Source: Haloferax sulfurifontis ATCC BAA-897 (lineage in GTDB: Archaea > Halobacteriota > Halobacteria > Halobacteriales > Haloferacaceae). From it: 64,000 nucleotides of DNA. Every line of letters starts with the position of its first letter. Position 1 is the stretch's first letter. Shown here piece after piece: positions 6,867 to 15,831 of this stretch. A program made the translations under genes and the position numbers. The stretch lies in the NCBI RefSeq assembly GCF_000337835.1, contig NZ_AOLM01000025.1, positions 1 to 64,000 on the forward strand. Direction: 5' to 3'. The notes below the pieces were generated by a model that was given only the letters and a program-made list of their open reading frames with translations, did not search any database and was not told the DNA's origin.

Positions 6867-9352
6867 TCGAAATCACCCAGACTGGCCTGCTGGTCGGCGC
6901 GCTCTTTGGCCGTCTCGAAGCCGGCGTCCTCGGGCACGGCGTCGTCCGGCGCGTCGTCTTCGTCCACCTCGTCCATCGACGGGTTCTTTCGACCCGCGGC
7001 TTCGAGGATGTTCTGTGCCGTCTTCCTGCGGCCCCGGAGGGCGGCGAGGATGCGCGATTTCTCGGCCTCGCGGAGGTCGGCGCGGCTCTCGACGCCGGCT
7101 TCGAACAGTCGGCGGGCGCGCTTTCGGCCGACGCCGCGGACGCCGGCGAGGTCGAGCAGTTCCTCGCGGACGCCGTACTCGACGCGCTTTTTCGCCTCGC
7201 GGACCGCGTACACCGAATCGAGGTCGAGTTCGGAGGCGAGCCGCTCGGCCGCGCCGAGGAGCCACTCGGCCGTCTCGACCTTCCCGCGGATGTCGCCGGG
7301 GCCGACGCCGTAGCGCTCGGTGATGCGGTCTTCGTCCACCTCGCCGACCCAGTCTTCGAGGAGCTTCGCGGTCTTCAGCGCCGACAGCCAGTCCTCGAAC
7401 GCCACGTCCTCGTACTCGGAGGGGACGCGCCCGAGGAACTCCGGTTCGCGCTCGTAGCACAGCTCGGTGTACGTCTCGCGGTCGCCGGACTTCAGGTAGA
7501 GCCGGTACATGTCCGGCGTCCGGCAGACGAGGTGATAGAGGCCGAGCGGCGTCGGATACGTCCGGTCCGTCTCGAACGCGTCGGCGTCCCCGCCGCCGCC
7601 GTCTGTGTCGTCCGCGCCGTCCCCGTCGTCGCCGGCTCCACCGCCGCCGTCGTCGGCGACCATCTCGCTGGCCCGCTGGAAGCCGCCGGGCTCGTCGTCC
7701 GAGTCGCTCCGGTCTCGCTCCGGCTTCTCGGGCGTCTCGCCCGCGAGCGCCCGGAGCTTCTCGGTTCGGTGGTCCGCCGCCCATTCGAGGCCGTCGATGA
7801 TTTCGGCGGCGCTCATCGGGTCGAGATAGAGCCGCGAGACGGTGTGGCCGACGGGCGTCGCCCGAATCGTCTCTCCTTCGAACTCGACGAACCCGTTTAC
7901 TTCGAGGTAGTCGAGCACGCGGTCTGTCACCTGCCCGAGTCGCTCGGGGTCGTCGGTCTGGGTCGCATACAGCGTCTGGTCGAGGAATTCGAGCAGTCCC
8001 TCGCGGGTGTGGGCGAAGCCGGAGGCGACCGTGGCGAGCAGGTGCGTCCGCAGGGCGGGCTCGGCCGCGAGCTTCGACCGCACGTCCTCGGGGTCGGCCC
8101 AGATGTACCGCTCGAACAGCTCGTCGCGGGCGTCCGCGTCCTTCGCCAACAGCACCGCCTCGCCGTAGGGGTCGAGGCCGGGCCGACCGGCGCGGCCCAT
8201 CATCTGGTGGACTTCGAGCACGTCCAGCGGTTTCATCCCGCCGTAGTCGCCGTCGTAGCGTTGCCAGTCGCGGACGACGACCCGTCGGCTCGGGGTGTTG
8301 ACGCCGGCGGCGAGCGTCGGCGTCGCGCAGATACATTTGATGAGTCGGTCGCGGAAGGCGTCTTCCACGAGGGTGCGGTGCTCCGCGGCCAGCCCCGCGT
8401 GGTGGAACGCCGCGCCCTTGGCGACCGCCTTGGCGAGGTCCTCGGAGGTCTCGGTGTCGGACACGTCGCGTATCTCGGCGGCGAGTTCCGCGAGGTCGCT
8501 CCGCTCGTCGCCGGTGAGGTAGCGCTCCGTCACGCCGGCCATGCGGCGGGCCGCGGACTCCGCGTTGCGCCGCGAGTTCACGAAGACGAGCGAGGAGCCT
8601 TGGTCGCCCTCACCGTCGCCCTCTAACGCGTCGGCGACGAGCGCGGGCGTCTGTCGTTCCCCGCGGCCGACCGGCACCTCGCGTTGGCTCCCGTCGGCGA
8701 AGGAGACGGCGTTGCCGTAGTGGACGCCCATCTTGAGGTCGATGGGCCGCCAGTCGGACTCGACGAGCTTCGCGTCGAGCCAGTCGGCGACGACGCCCGC
8801 GTTGCCGACGGTCGCCGACAGCGCGACGACCTGCAGGTTCGGGTTGAGCCGGCGGAGCTTCGCCAGCGTGACCTCCAGCGTCGGCCCCCGATGGCGGTCG
8901 TCGACGAGGTGGACCTCGTCGGCGACGACGCAGGTGAGTTGGTCCATCCACGCCGCGTTGTTCCGGACGAGCGAGTCGACCTTCTCGCTCGTGGCGACGA
9001 TGATGTCGCGCGAGGAGAGCCACTCGCCGTCGGACTCGTAGTTACCGGTCGAGACGCCCACGTCGATGCCGTACTCCTCCCAGCGCTCGAACTCGGCTTT
9101 CTTCTCGGAGGCGAGCGCCCGAAGCGGGACGATGTACAGCGCCTTCCCGCCGCGCGCGACGCTCGACAGCATCGCCAGTTCGGCGACGAGCGTCTTCCCG
9201 CTCGCGGTCGGGACGGCGGCCACGAGGCTCTCGCCGTCCGTCAGGCCGGCCTCGACGGCCTCGGCCTGCGGCGGGTACAGCTCCTCGATGCCCTCGTCGC
9301 GGAGGGCCTCGGGAATCCCCGTCGGCAGGCCCGTCAGGTCCGCAGTTCGCAT
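6863..9352 (-). CDS. hel308: Hel308 family DNA helicase
   Basis: An 829-residue superfamily 2 3'-5' helicase that acts at stalled replication forks and in recombination control. Motif I is PTASGKT at residues 48-54, motif II DEVH at 145-148, motif [11 protein letters not shown]. The winged-helix and ratchet domains follow, and a helix-hairpin-helix segment ([17 protein letters not shown]) lies near the end. An acidic low-complexity insert ([20 protein letters not shown] region) separates the ratchet from the rest, typical of halophilic versions. The last residues, QASLGDFE, resemble a PCNA-interacting PIP box. A GCTTAAACC box centred near 9381 supports the ATG at 9352 as a leaderless start. 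Confidence 0.95.
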   Translation of the reverse strand: MRTADLTGLPTGIPEALRDEGIEELYPPQAEAVEAGLTDGESLVAAVPTASGKTLVAELAMLSSVARGGKALYIVPLRALASEKKAEFERWEEYGIDVGVSTGNYESDGEWLSSRDIIVATSEKVDSLVRNNAAWMDQLTCVVADEVHLVDDRHRGPTLEVTLAKLRRLNPNLQVVALSATVGNAGVVADWLDAKLVESDWRPIDLKMGVHYGNAVSFADGSQREVPVGRGERQTPALVADALEGDGEGDQGSSLVFVNSRRNAESAARRMAGVTERYLTGDERSDLAELAAEIRDVSDTETSEDLAKAVAKGAAFHHAGLAAEHRTLVEDAFRDRLIKCICATPTLAAGVNTPSRRVVVRDWQRYDGDYGGMKPLDVLEVHQMMGRAGRPGLDPYGEAVLLAKDADARDELFERYIWADPEDVRSKLAAEPALRTHLLATVASGFAHTREGLLEFLDQTLYATQTDDPERLGQVTDRVLDYLEVNGFVEFEGETIRATPVGHTVSRLYLDPMSAAEIIDGLEWAADHRTEKLRALAGETPEKPERDRSDSDDEPGGFQRASEMVADDGGGGAGDDGDGADDTDGGGGDADAFETDRTYPTPLGLYHLVCRTPDMYRLYLKSGDRETYTELCYEREPEFLGRVPSEYEDVAFEDWLSALKTAKLLEDWVGEVDEDRITERYGVGPGDIRGKVETAEWLLGAAERLASELDLDSVYAVREAKKRVEYGVREELLDLAGVRGVGRKRARRLFEAGVESRADLREAEKSRILAALRGRRKTAQNILEAAGRKNPSMDEVDEDDAPDDAVPEDAGFETAKERADQQASLGDFE

Positions 9353-9516
9353 TGCATCCCCCTTGGACCGTCCCCCGGTTTAAGCCATCGGGTCGGGTCG
9401 GTCGCGGGGGCGGCGCTGTCGGCGGTGTCGGCCGCGCCGTCGCGGCGCTCGTCGCCGCCGCCGAATCGGCGTCCCGCGTCGGCAGGGCTTTGTACGGCCC
9501 GGCGGTACGATTGCCC

Positions 9517-9762
9517 ATGAAAGTCGAGTACGACCGCGACACCTGCATCGGCATGTTCCAGTGTGTCGACGAGTGGGAGGGCTTCGAGAAGAACGTCGAC
9601 GACGGCAAGGCCGACCTCGTCGACGCCGAGGAGACCGACGACGGCGTCTTCGTCCGCGAGGTTCCCGAGGACGCCGAGTTCGACGCGAAGTTCGCCGCCC
9701 GCGTCTGCCCCGTCGAGGCCATCCGCATCCTCGACGACGACGGCGAACAGCTCGTCCCCTGA
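9517..9762 (+). CDS. Small ferredoxin-like iron-sulfur protein
   Basis: 81 residues starting MKVEYDRDTCIGMFQCVDEW. Cysteines are Cys10 and Cys16 (CIGMFQC) and a later CPVEAI, the pattern of the small single-cluster ferredoxins that usually hold a 3Fe-4S centre or a 4Fe-4S centre with a replaced ligand. The middle is very acidic, as expected in a halophile. The ATG at 9517 was chosen because upstream in-frame sequence from 9352 is not ferredoxin-like and overlaps the hel308 promoter. Electron partner is unknown; its nearest same-strand neighbour is the small membrane protein at 9923. Confidence 0.8.
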   Translation: MKVEYDRDTCIGMFQCVDEWEGFEKNVDDGKADLVDAEETDDGVFVREVPEDAEFDAKFAARVCPVEAIRILDDDGEQLVP

Positions 9763-9846
9763 CCGCGACGGCGACGAGCCTGTGTGCTCTCTCGCGTCCG
9801 CGACGCGACCGGACCGTGTGACCGTCGCCCGTGGGGCGCGTCCCCG

Positions 9847-9868
9847 AACCCCTCCGTTTCGACTGGAG
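9847..9868 (-). repeat. ORB-like motif
   Basis: The minus strand reads CTCCAGTCGAAACGGAGGGG then TT, one base away from the GAAACGAAGGGG core of the copy at 6254-6276. It lies in the gap between the ferredoxin gene and the promoter of the small membrane protein, 24 nt upstream of the TATA-like AGTTAAGC at 9892-9899. Confidence 0.5.
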
Positions 9869-9891
9869 ATTCGCCGACGACAGAGTGTAAA

Positions 9892-9899
9892 AGTTAAGC
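9892..9899 (+). promoter_or_regulatory. TATA-like box for the 9923-10859 gene pair
   Basis: AGTTAAGC preceded by an A-rich stretch, centred 28 nt before the ATG at 9923, the spacing of a leaderless haloarchaeal transcript. Confidence 0.5.
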
Positions 9900-9922
9900 G
9901 GCGGCCCCCTAATCGTGCCACT

Positions 9923-10009
9923 ATGAGCCAAGCGACGAAAATCGTGCTCGGTACCGTCGGCGTGTCGGCCCTGCTGGCCGTCGTGTTCATCGGGATGAGC
10001 ATCGCCTGA
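9923..10009 (+). CDS. 28-residue single-span membrane protein
   Basis: A very short ORF: a polar N-terminus (MSQATK), then about 20 hydrophobic residues (IVLGTVGVSALLAVVFIGMS) ending in IA. It has a well-positioned promoter, an ATG at the expected leaderless position, and the next gene starts four bases after its stop, so the two are probably one transcript. I do not recognise a family. A single-pass peptide of this size could be an accessory subunit or regulator of a membrane complex, but nothing in the sequence says which. Confidence 0.6.
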   Translation: MSQATKIVLGTVGVSALLAVVFIGMSIA

Positions 10010-10013
10010 GCGG

Positions 10014-10859
10014 ATGTTCGAGACGCGCACCCTGCCGTCGGACCTCGAATCGGTCCGCGACGAGTACGCCCCCGGCGCGCTCGTCTTGGACGTGGCCGGC
10101 GACTTCGACACCGTCCCCCCGGAGGCCGCGGAGAACCTCGGGCTGGTGGTCGAGTCGCTCTCCCCGGCGGCGTACCCCGCCGAGTGGCTACCAGACGACG
10201 CGCCCCAACAGCTCCGGCGCTACGCGTCGTCCGACTTCACCATCGGGATGCCCGGCGACGGCACGGTGACGTGGTCTCGGCAGACCACGCCGCCGGTCGT
10301 GCTGGTGAAGTACCGCGCGAAGGGGACGCCCGACGACTTTCTTGATTTCCTCGTCGCCGAGGCGTTCGTGCAGGCCGGCACCGACGAGATTCCCGAACAG
10401 TTCCTGCCCTTCTTCGGCGAGCGCTACCGCGACCTCGCCGCGGCGACGCCGCTCGGCCCGAGCGAGACGTATCAGGTCGCCGCCGCGCTCTACGAGGGCT
10501 GGGTCGGGCTCCACACCCGCGAGGCGTTCGCGTCGTGGGAGGGCCGATACGACCGCCTCCACGAGGCGTGGGTCGACGCGGGCGGCCGGCTCGACGACCG
10601 ACTCGAAAACCTCCCGCGGCTCGTCGCGCTCGGCAGGCTCTCGTTCGCCGAGGCGACCGAGTTCGCGTGTTCGGCGGTCAAACACGAGCGCGACCTGCCC
10701 GCGCCGTTTTCGGCGCTGGACACCGCGGCGTACCGCGACCACGGGCCGAGCTACGCGGTCAAGTGGGCCGAAAAGACGTTCGAGCAACTCGCGGCGGACG
10801 ACGACGCGGAATCGGGCGGCGACGCCGACCCGACCGCCGACGACGCTGACTCGGCGTAG
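10014..10859 (+). CDS. Uncharacterised haloarchaeal protein
   Basis: 281 residues, acidic, soluble, with no membrane span and no motif I can link to an enzyme. The central part has alternating strands and helices (PPVVLVKYRAKGTPDDFLDFLVAEAFVQAG, then FFGERYRDLA) and the C-terminal 30 residues are a low-complexity Asp/Ala tail. It begins four bases after the stop of the 28-residue membrane protein and shares its promoter, so the two may act together. ATG start at 10014 is the only good candidate. It converges with the gene at 10881. Confidence 0.8.
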   Translation: MFETRTLPSDLESVRDEYAPGALVLDVAGDFDTVPPEAAENLGLVVESLSPAAYPAEWLPDDAPQQLRRYASSDFTIGMPGDGTVTWSRQTTPPVVLVKYRAKGTPDDFLDFLVAEAFVQAGTDEIPEQFLPFFGERYRDLAAATPLGPSETYQVAAALYEGWVGLHTREAFASWEGRYDRLHEAWVDAGGRLDDRLENLPRLVALGRLSFAEATEFACSAVKHERDLPAPFSALDTAAYRDHGPSYAVKWAEKTFEQLAADDDAESGGDADPTADDADSA

Positions 10860-10880
10860 CCGGTCGCGTCGCGTTTCGCC

Positions 10881-11459
10881 TCAGAACTCGGTCGTGACGG
10901 TGCCGTCCTCGTTGAGGTCGACGACGCCGTCGAACAGTTCGCGGAAGCGGTCGAGCGTCTCCTGGTCGTGGACCTCCTTCGAGAGGTGGAACAGCCCCAC
11001 CGCGTCGAACTCGTCGAGGAGTTCGAGAATCTGCTTCGTCGCCTCGAATGCGCCGTCCTCGTCGGCGTAGTAGGCCATCTCCGTGACGGAATCCACGCTG
11101 AGCCGGAGCTTTCCGTCGTGACCTTCGAGGAACTGCCGGGTCTTCTCGACGATGGCGTCGAGGTCGTCGGGGGACGCGACGTAGTGGATGTTGTCCGAAC
11201 TGCGTCGGGAGTAGCCGCGCTCGATAGACAGCGTGTCGAGGATAGTGGCGCTGGACTCGTCGACCTCGTAGTGTTCCAGCTTCTGTTCGACCTCGCGCGC
11301 GGTGGTCCGCGTCGAGATGACGAGGAAGTGGTCGGTGTCGACCTTGAAGAAGTCCGTGTCGATGCGGTCGGTCTCGCCGATGCTCGGATGAAGGAGCAAG
11401 ATACCTGTGCCGCCCGGAATCGTCTCGGGCGCGTCTTCGATGGCGAGCTCGTAATCCAT
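10881..11459 (-). CDS. Uncharacterised protein resembling a degenerate KaiC/RecA-fold domain
   Basis: 192 residues. The N-terminal segment GGTGILLLHPSIGETDRIDTDFF sits where KaiC/RAD55-type proteins have the Walker A loop, but G-x(4)-GK[ST] is replaced by HPSIGETD, so ATP binding is unlikely. Later segments (HFLVISTRTTAREVEQKL; LSVDSVTEMAYYADEDGAFEATKQILELLDEFDAVGLFHLSKEVHD) keep the strand-helix alternation of that fold, with a Walker-B-like LRLSVDS. The resemblance is my reading of the pattern and needs structural prediction. The gene has its own ATG at 11459 and no operon partner. Confidence 0.7.
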   Translation of the reverse strand: MDYELAIEDAPETIPGGTGILLLHPSIGETDRIDTDFFKVDTDHFLVISTRTTAREVEQKLEHYEVDESSATILDTLSIERGYSRRSSDNIHYVASPDDLDAIVEKTRQFLEGHDGKLRLSVDSVTEMAYYADEDGAFEATKQILELLDEFDAVGLFHLSKEVHDQETLDRFRELFDGVVDLNEDGTVTTEF

Positions 11460-11552
11460 ACCCCAAGCAGTTACCCTGCCGACTTAATCCTTCATGCCGT
11501 GTGACCGGCGTCGTCCCGGAATCGTAACGTATGTTCACGCCTCTCGGCGAGG

Positions 11553-12011
11553 TCAGAACAGCGAGTCGGCGGTGGCCGCGCCGATGACGCTGAACACCGC
11601 GCCGACGCTCGTCGCCTTGAGCGTGATTCGGAGCACCGCGAGGTCGACTTCGTATCCGAGGACGGTGACGAGGCTCTGTCCCGACACGTCCGAGAGGAAC
11701 GTCCCCGGCGCGTCGAACGCGAGCGCGAGGATGAACACGGAGAGATACGAGACGGAGATGAGCGAGATGAACCGGACGGGAATCCCGCCGACCTCGCGCT
11801 CTCTGTCGGGGTCGCGGTCGTCGGCCTTGTAGAGCGCGCCGTAGCCGACCGCGAGCACGATACAGAGCGTGAGGAGCGCCTGCGCGAACGACATGCTCCG
11901 CGCGAGCACCCACACCTCCTCGGTGACGACGAACGGCCCCGCGAGGAGGAAGCCGCCGACGACCTGCTGGGCGGTGTCGGCGAGCGCGAACCGGCGGCGG
12001 ACTCCGACCAT
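11553..12011 (-). CDS. DUF2391-like integral membrane protein
   Basis: 152 residues with four to five hydrophobic segments (QQVVGGFLLAGPFVVTEEVWVLAR, ALLTLCIVLAVGYGALY, FISLISVSYLSVFILALAF and LKATSVGAVFSVIGAATADSLF). The pattern, including the TEEVW and the C-terminal GAATADSLF, fits the DUF2391 (TIGR02587-type) putative integral membrane family, whose function is unknown. The ATG at 12011 is chosen over a longer frame because it opens directly on the conserved region and the upstream part overlaps the opposite-strand methyltransferase. Confidence 0.7.
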   Translation of the reverse strand: MVGVRRRFALADTAQQVVGGFLLAGPFVVTEEVWVLARSMSFAQALLTLCIVLAVGYGALYKADDRDPDREREVGGIPVRFISLISVSYLSVFILALAFDAPGTFLSDVSGQSLVTVLGYEVDLAVLRITLKATSVGAVFSVIGAATADSLF

Positions 12012-12137
12012 ACACCGGTCGTCGTGACGGCGGTAATTAAAAGGCGCGACGGGGGGACGCGACCGAGTCGTCGCCGGACTCGCCGCCCGTGCGGTCCGGT
12101 CCGAACGCATTTTCACTCCGGCGCGCGAGGCTCCGGT

Positions 12138-12818
12138 ATGAGCGTCCGCGACGAGTTCGACGCCTGGGCGGCCGACGGCCGCGACAAGGGCATGGAGGAC
12201 CGACACTGGCACACCGCGAAGCACGCGCTCGCGCGGATGCCCGTCGAGGAAGGCGACACCGTCGTCGACCTCGGAACCGGAAGCGGCTACGCCCTCCGCG
12301 CGCTCCGCGACACGAAGGGCATCGGCCGCGGGTTCGGCCTCGACGGCTCGCCCGAGATGGTCCAGAACGCCCGCGCGTACACCGACACCGACGACCTCTC
12401 GTTTCTCGTCGGCGACTTCGACGACCTCCCGTTCGAGGACGACAGCGTCGACCACGTCTGGTCGATGGAGGCGTTCTACTACGCCGCCGACCCGCACCAC
12501 ACCCTCGAAGAGGTCGCCCGCGTCCTCAGGCCGGGCGGCACGTTCTACTGCGCGGTGAACTACTACGAGGAGAACGTCCACTCCCACGAGTGGCAGGACC
12601 TCATCTCCATCGACATGACCCGCTGGTCCCACGCGGAGTACCGCGAGGCGTTCCGCGACGCCGGCCTCCACGTCGCCGAACAGGACTCCATCGCCGACCT
12701 CGACATCGACATCCCCGCGGCCGCCGAGTTCCCGACCGACGACTGGGAGACCCGCGAGGCGATGGTCGAGCGCTACCGGACGTTCGGCACGCTCCTGACC
12801 GTCGGCGTCGCGCCCTGA
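12138..12818 (+). CDS. SAM-dependent class I methyltransferase
   Basis: 226 residues. Motif I is VVDLGTGSGYALRALRD (around residues 40-56), followed by GLDGSPEMV (acidic end of beta2 that binds the ribose), FLVGDFDDLPFEDDSVDHVWSMEAFYY (motifs II and III) and VLRPGGTFYCAVN. This is the UbiE/Methyltransf_11 layout; the methyl acceptor cannot be read from sequence. The start ATG at 12138 gives a normal family N-terminus. The gene stands alone, divergent from the DUF2391 protein and convergent with thiQ. Confidence 0.85.
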   Translation: MSVRDEFDAWAADGRDKGMEDRHWHTAKHALARMPVEEGDTVVDLGTGSGYALRALRDTKGIGRGFGLDGSPEMVQNARAYTDTDDLSFLVGDFDDLPFEDDSVDHVWSMEAFYYAADPHHTLEEVARVLRPGGTFYCAVNYYEENVHSHEWQDLISIDMTRWSHAEYREAFRDAGLHVAEQDSIADLDIDIPAAAEFPTDDWETREAMVERYRTFGTLLTVGVAP

Positions 12819-12830
12819 CTGAACGGCGCG

Positions 12831-12836
12831 AAAAAA
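12831..12836 (-). terminator. T-tract terminator after thiQ
   Basis: Six A on the plus strand are six T in the direction of thiQ transcription, 13 nt after its stop. Confidence 0.45.
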
Positions 12837-12848
12837 CGACTCCCCTCG

Positions 12849-13985
12849 CTACTCGACGATGTGAGCCGCCGCCGGGTCGAATCCGACCTCCATCGTCGTC
12901 CCGATCTCGAACCCCGCGTCCGACTGTTCGCCGCCGTCGTCGACCGCCACGACGAGTTCCGTCTCGCCCCAGTCGAGTCTGACCCGCGTCGTCGCCCCCT
13001 GAAACTCGGTGTCGACGACGGTTCCTCGTATCTGGTTCGTCCCCGCGCCGACCCGGAGCTGTTCGGGTCGGACGCAGAAGGTGAGTTCGTCGCCCGGTTC
13101 GGGACGCGCGGGCCGGCTTCCGTCTTTCGCATCGTTTTCAGCGCGTTCGCCGGAGACCGCTCCCGCCCGCCCGAGCACGCGCCGGCCCTCGGCCAGCGTG
13201 AACACCGCGTCGCCGACGCCGACGCGAATCCCCCCCGTTTCCGGTCGAGACTCGACGACCGCGTCGAGGACGTTGTTCTCGCCGAGGAACTCCGCGACGA
13301 ACCGCGTCCGGGGTCGGTGGTAGAGTTCGCGGGGGTCGCCGACCTGTTCGACGCGGCCGCGGTTGAGGACGGCCACCCGGTCTGAGACCGCCAGCGCCTC
13401 CGACTGGTCGTGGGTGACGTAGACGGTCGTCACGCCGAGTTCCGACTGGATGTGCTTTACCTGTCGGCGGAGTCGGTCGCGGAGTCGGGCGTCCAGCGCC
13501 GACATCGGCTCGTCGAGGAGGAGCAGGTCCGGGCCGGGAGCGAGCGCGCGGGCGAGCGCGACGCGCTGTTGTTGCCCGCCGGAAAGCGAGTCGGGGTCGC
13601 GGTCTTCGAACCCCGCGAGGTCGACGAGGTCCAACAGTTCGGCGACGCGGTCGTCGCGGGAGCCGCCGCCCGGCGGGTCGGTAAACCGGAGGCCGTAGGC
13701 GACGTTCTCGCCGACGCTGAGATGCGGGAACAGCGCGTAGTTCTGGAACACGACGCCGACGCCCCGCGACTCGGGCGCGACGCCGGCCATCGACTCGCCG
13801 TCGAAGCGGACGGCCCCCTCGGTCGGGGCCTCGAACCCCGCGATACAGCGGAGCGTGGTCGTCTTCCCACAGCCGGACGGCCCGACGAGCGTGAAGAACT
13901 CGCCGTCGTCGACCGACAGCGAGACGGAATCGAGCGCCGTCGCCGACCCGTAGCGCTTGGACACCGCGTCGAGTTCGAGTCTCAC
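12849..13985 (-). CDS. ABC importer ATP-binding protein, thiamine/iron type
   Basis: 378 residues: the energising ATPase of the adjacent importer. Walker A is GPSGCGKTT near residue 38, the signature is LSGGQQQRVALARALA, Walker B LLLLDEP, and the switch His is in VYVTHDQSEALA. The C-terminal 140 residues form a TOBE-type domain (FCVRPEQLRVGAGTNQIRGTVVDTEFQG), as in the PotA/FbpC/MalK group. It is the last gene of the thiB-thiP-thiQ cluster, separated from the permease by 115 nt. Assignment to thiamine rather than Fe3+ rests mainly on the binding protein. Confidence 0.85.
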   Translation of the reverse strand: MRLELDAVSKRYGSATALDSVSLSVDDGEFFTLVGPSGCGKTTTLRCIAGFEAPTEGAVRFDGESMAGVAPESRGVGVVFQNYALFPHLSVGENVAYGLRFTDPPGGGSRDDRVAELLDLVDLAGFEDRDPDSLSGGQQQRVALARALAPGPDLLLLDEPMSALDARLRDRLRRQVKHIQSELGVTTVYVTHDQSEALAVSDRVAVLNRGRVEQVGDPRELYHRPRTRFVAEFLGENNVLDAVVESRPETGGIRVGVGDAVFTLAEGRRVLGRAGAVSGERAENDAKDGSRPARPEPGDELTFCVRPEQLRVGAGTNQIRGTVVDTEFQGATTRVRLDWGETELVVAVDDGGEQSDAGFEIGTTMEVGFDPAAAHIVE

Positions 13986-14100
13986 GGGTTCGCCTCCGAA
14001 GTCACGTGCTCCCCTCGCCGGCGGACGGGCATAATTCTCACTTCCGGCGCTCCCCCGCGGTTCGCGTTCTGCGTCCGCCCCGGTTCGCCCTCCGGCCCCC

Positions 14101-15822
14101 TCACAGCTCGCCCCACCGGCCGCCGAAGCGGTCCACGACGAGGAAGCTGGCGGACGTGACGAGAAGCAGGAGACAGCCCATCGCCGTCGCGGGGCCGAGC
14201 CGCCGGCCGAGGAACCGCTCGACGGCGACGGGCATCGTGTAGCTCCCCGCCCCCTCCGCGAGGATGATGGTCGAGTCGAACTCGCCGATGCTGATGGCGA
14301 CGGCGAACGCCGCGCCCGCGACGACGCCGGTCCAGACGAGCGGCAGTTCGATGTCGACGAGCGCGCGGGTTCTGGTCGCGCCGAGCGACCGCGCGGACTC
14401 CACGAGCCGGCCGTCGAGCCGGGCGAAAAGCGGCGCGACGTTCCGGGTGACGAAGGGGTACGCGCCGACGGCGTGGGCGGCGACGATGGCGAGCGCGCCG
14501 GTGACGCGGATTCGCGTCCCCAGCACGTCGACGCCGAAGACGAGGCCGCGGAGCAGGCCGAGGCCGACGACGATGCCCGAGACGGCGAAGGGGGCCATCG
14601 AGAGCACGTCGATGAGGCCGCGCCCGCGGTACCGGCGGGTCGTGAGGACGGCCATCGTCACGCCCATCGGGACGGCCACGACGAGCGTCCCCGCGGCGAA
14701 GCCCAGCGAGTTCAGGATGGCCGGGAGGGGCTTGACCTGAAAGCTCGCGCCGGTCGCCTGCCGCTCGGCGAGGAAGGCGTAGTTGGCGAGGGTGAAGCCG
14801 CCGTCGCCGCCGGTGACGCTCGCCAGCACCATGCTGGCGATGGGGACGACGAACACCAGTCCGACGACGAGGGCGTAGCCGGCGATACCGACCGTCCGGA
14901 GCGTCGATTTCGGCGTCCAGTCGGACGGGAGGACCGAGCGCCGGGGAAGCGGGTTCGCCGCGCCGCCGGCGGACCGCTGGCTCGCCTCGTATCGGAGGTA
15001 GACGGCGGTCAGCGTGATGGAGACGGCCGTCTCGACGACCGCGAGGCTGGCGGCCTCGGCGTACGCGAGGTCTCGCACCCGCGAGTAGACGAACACCTCG
15101 ATGGTCGCCAGTTGGAAGCCGCCGAGCGCGAGGACGATGGGGAACGACGCGAAGGTGAAGATGAACGTCAGCGTCGCGCCGACGCCGATAGACGGCAGGA
15201 GTTGCGGGAGGACCACGTCGCGGAAGGCCCGCCGCGGGCCCGCGCCGAGCGAGCGGGCGGTCTCGACGGTTCGGGCGTCCACGCTCTCCCACGCCGCGGT
15301 GACGACGCGGGCGACGAGCGGGGCGTTGTAGAACGCGTGGGCGACGATGATGGCTTCGAGCGTGAACAGCAGTTCGACCGGCGGCAGGCCGACGAGGGAG
15401 AGCGCGCGGTTCAGCGTCCCGTTGCGGCCGAACGTCGCCACGAAGCCGATGGCGACCATGATGGAGGGCATGACGAACGGGAGGATGGTGAGAGAGCGGA
15501 GCGTCTCGCGGCCGCGGAACTCGAAGCGGGCGAACAGCCACGCGGCGGGGAGGCCGAGCGCGAGGCTGGCGAGCGTCGAGTAGAACGCCTGCTTCGCCGT
15601 GAACCAGATGATGTCGACGAGGTAGAACTCGCTCGTCAGCACCGCCGCGATGGGTTCGACAGTGAGTCGGCCGTCGGCGAGGACGGCGTCGGCGAAGACG
15701 GTGGCGACGGGGTAGTAAAACAGGACCAGAAGGACGACGGCGGTGAGCGCCGCGACGAGGGTGAGCAGTCGCTGTTCGAGGGCGCGGGCGGCCCGTCGAA
15801 CCGAGGCCGAGACGCGGCTCAC
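14101..15822 (-). CDS. thiP: ABC importer permease with two fused transmembrane domains (ThiP-like)
   Basis: 573 residues with about twelve membrane helices in two halves of similar design. Each half has an EAA loop that contacts the ATPase: ETARSLGAGPRRAFRDVVLPQLLPSI near residue 195 and ESARSLGATRTRALVDIELPLVWTGV near residue 485. Such a fused double permease is typical of ThiP and FbpB. It starts nine bases after the stop of the substrate-binding protein, so the two are certainly co-transcribed. ATG start fits the first helix well. Confidence 0.85.
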   Translation of the reverse strand: MSRVSASVRRAARALEQRLLTLVAALTAVVLLVLFYYPVATVFADAVLADGRLTVEPIAAVLTSEFYLVDIIWFTAKQAFYSTLASLALGLPAAWLFARFEFRGRETLRSLTILPFVMPSIMVAIGFVATFGRNGTLNRALSLVGLPPVELLFTLEAIIVAHAFYNAPLVARVVTAAWESVDARTVETARSLGAGPRRAFRDVVLPQLLPSIGVGATLTFIFTFASFPIVLALGGFQLATIEVFVYSRVRDLAYAEAASLAVVETAVSITLTAVYLRYEASQRSAGGAANPLPRRSVLPSDWTPKSTLRTVGIAGYALVVGLVFVVPIASMVLASVTGGDGGFTLANYAFLAERQATGASFQVKPLPAILNSLGFAAGTLVVAVPMGVTMAVLTTRRYRGRGLIDVLSMAPFAVSGIVVGLGLLRGLVFGVDVLGTRIRVTGALAIVAAHAVGAYPFVTRNVAPLFARLDGRLVESARSLGATRTRALVDIELPLVWTGVVAGAAFAVAISIGEFDSTIILAEGAGSYTMPVAVERFLGRRLGPATAMGCLLLLVTSASFLVVDRFGGRWGEL

Positions 15823-15831
15823 CGGCTCACC

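Noticed and set aside
13200-13262. CCCCCCGTTTCCGGTCGAGA, which read in reverse resembles an ORB core
   Set aside because: It lies inside the ATPase coding sequence, lacks the GAAGGGG core and fits the codons there.
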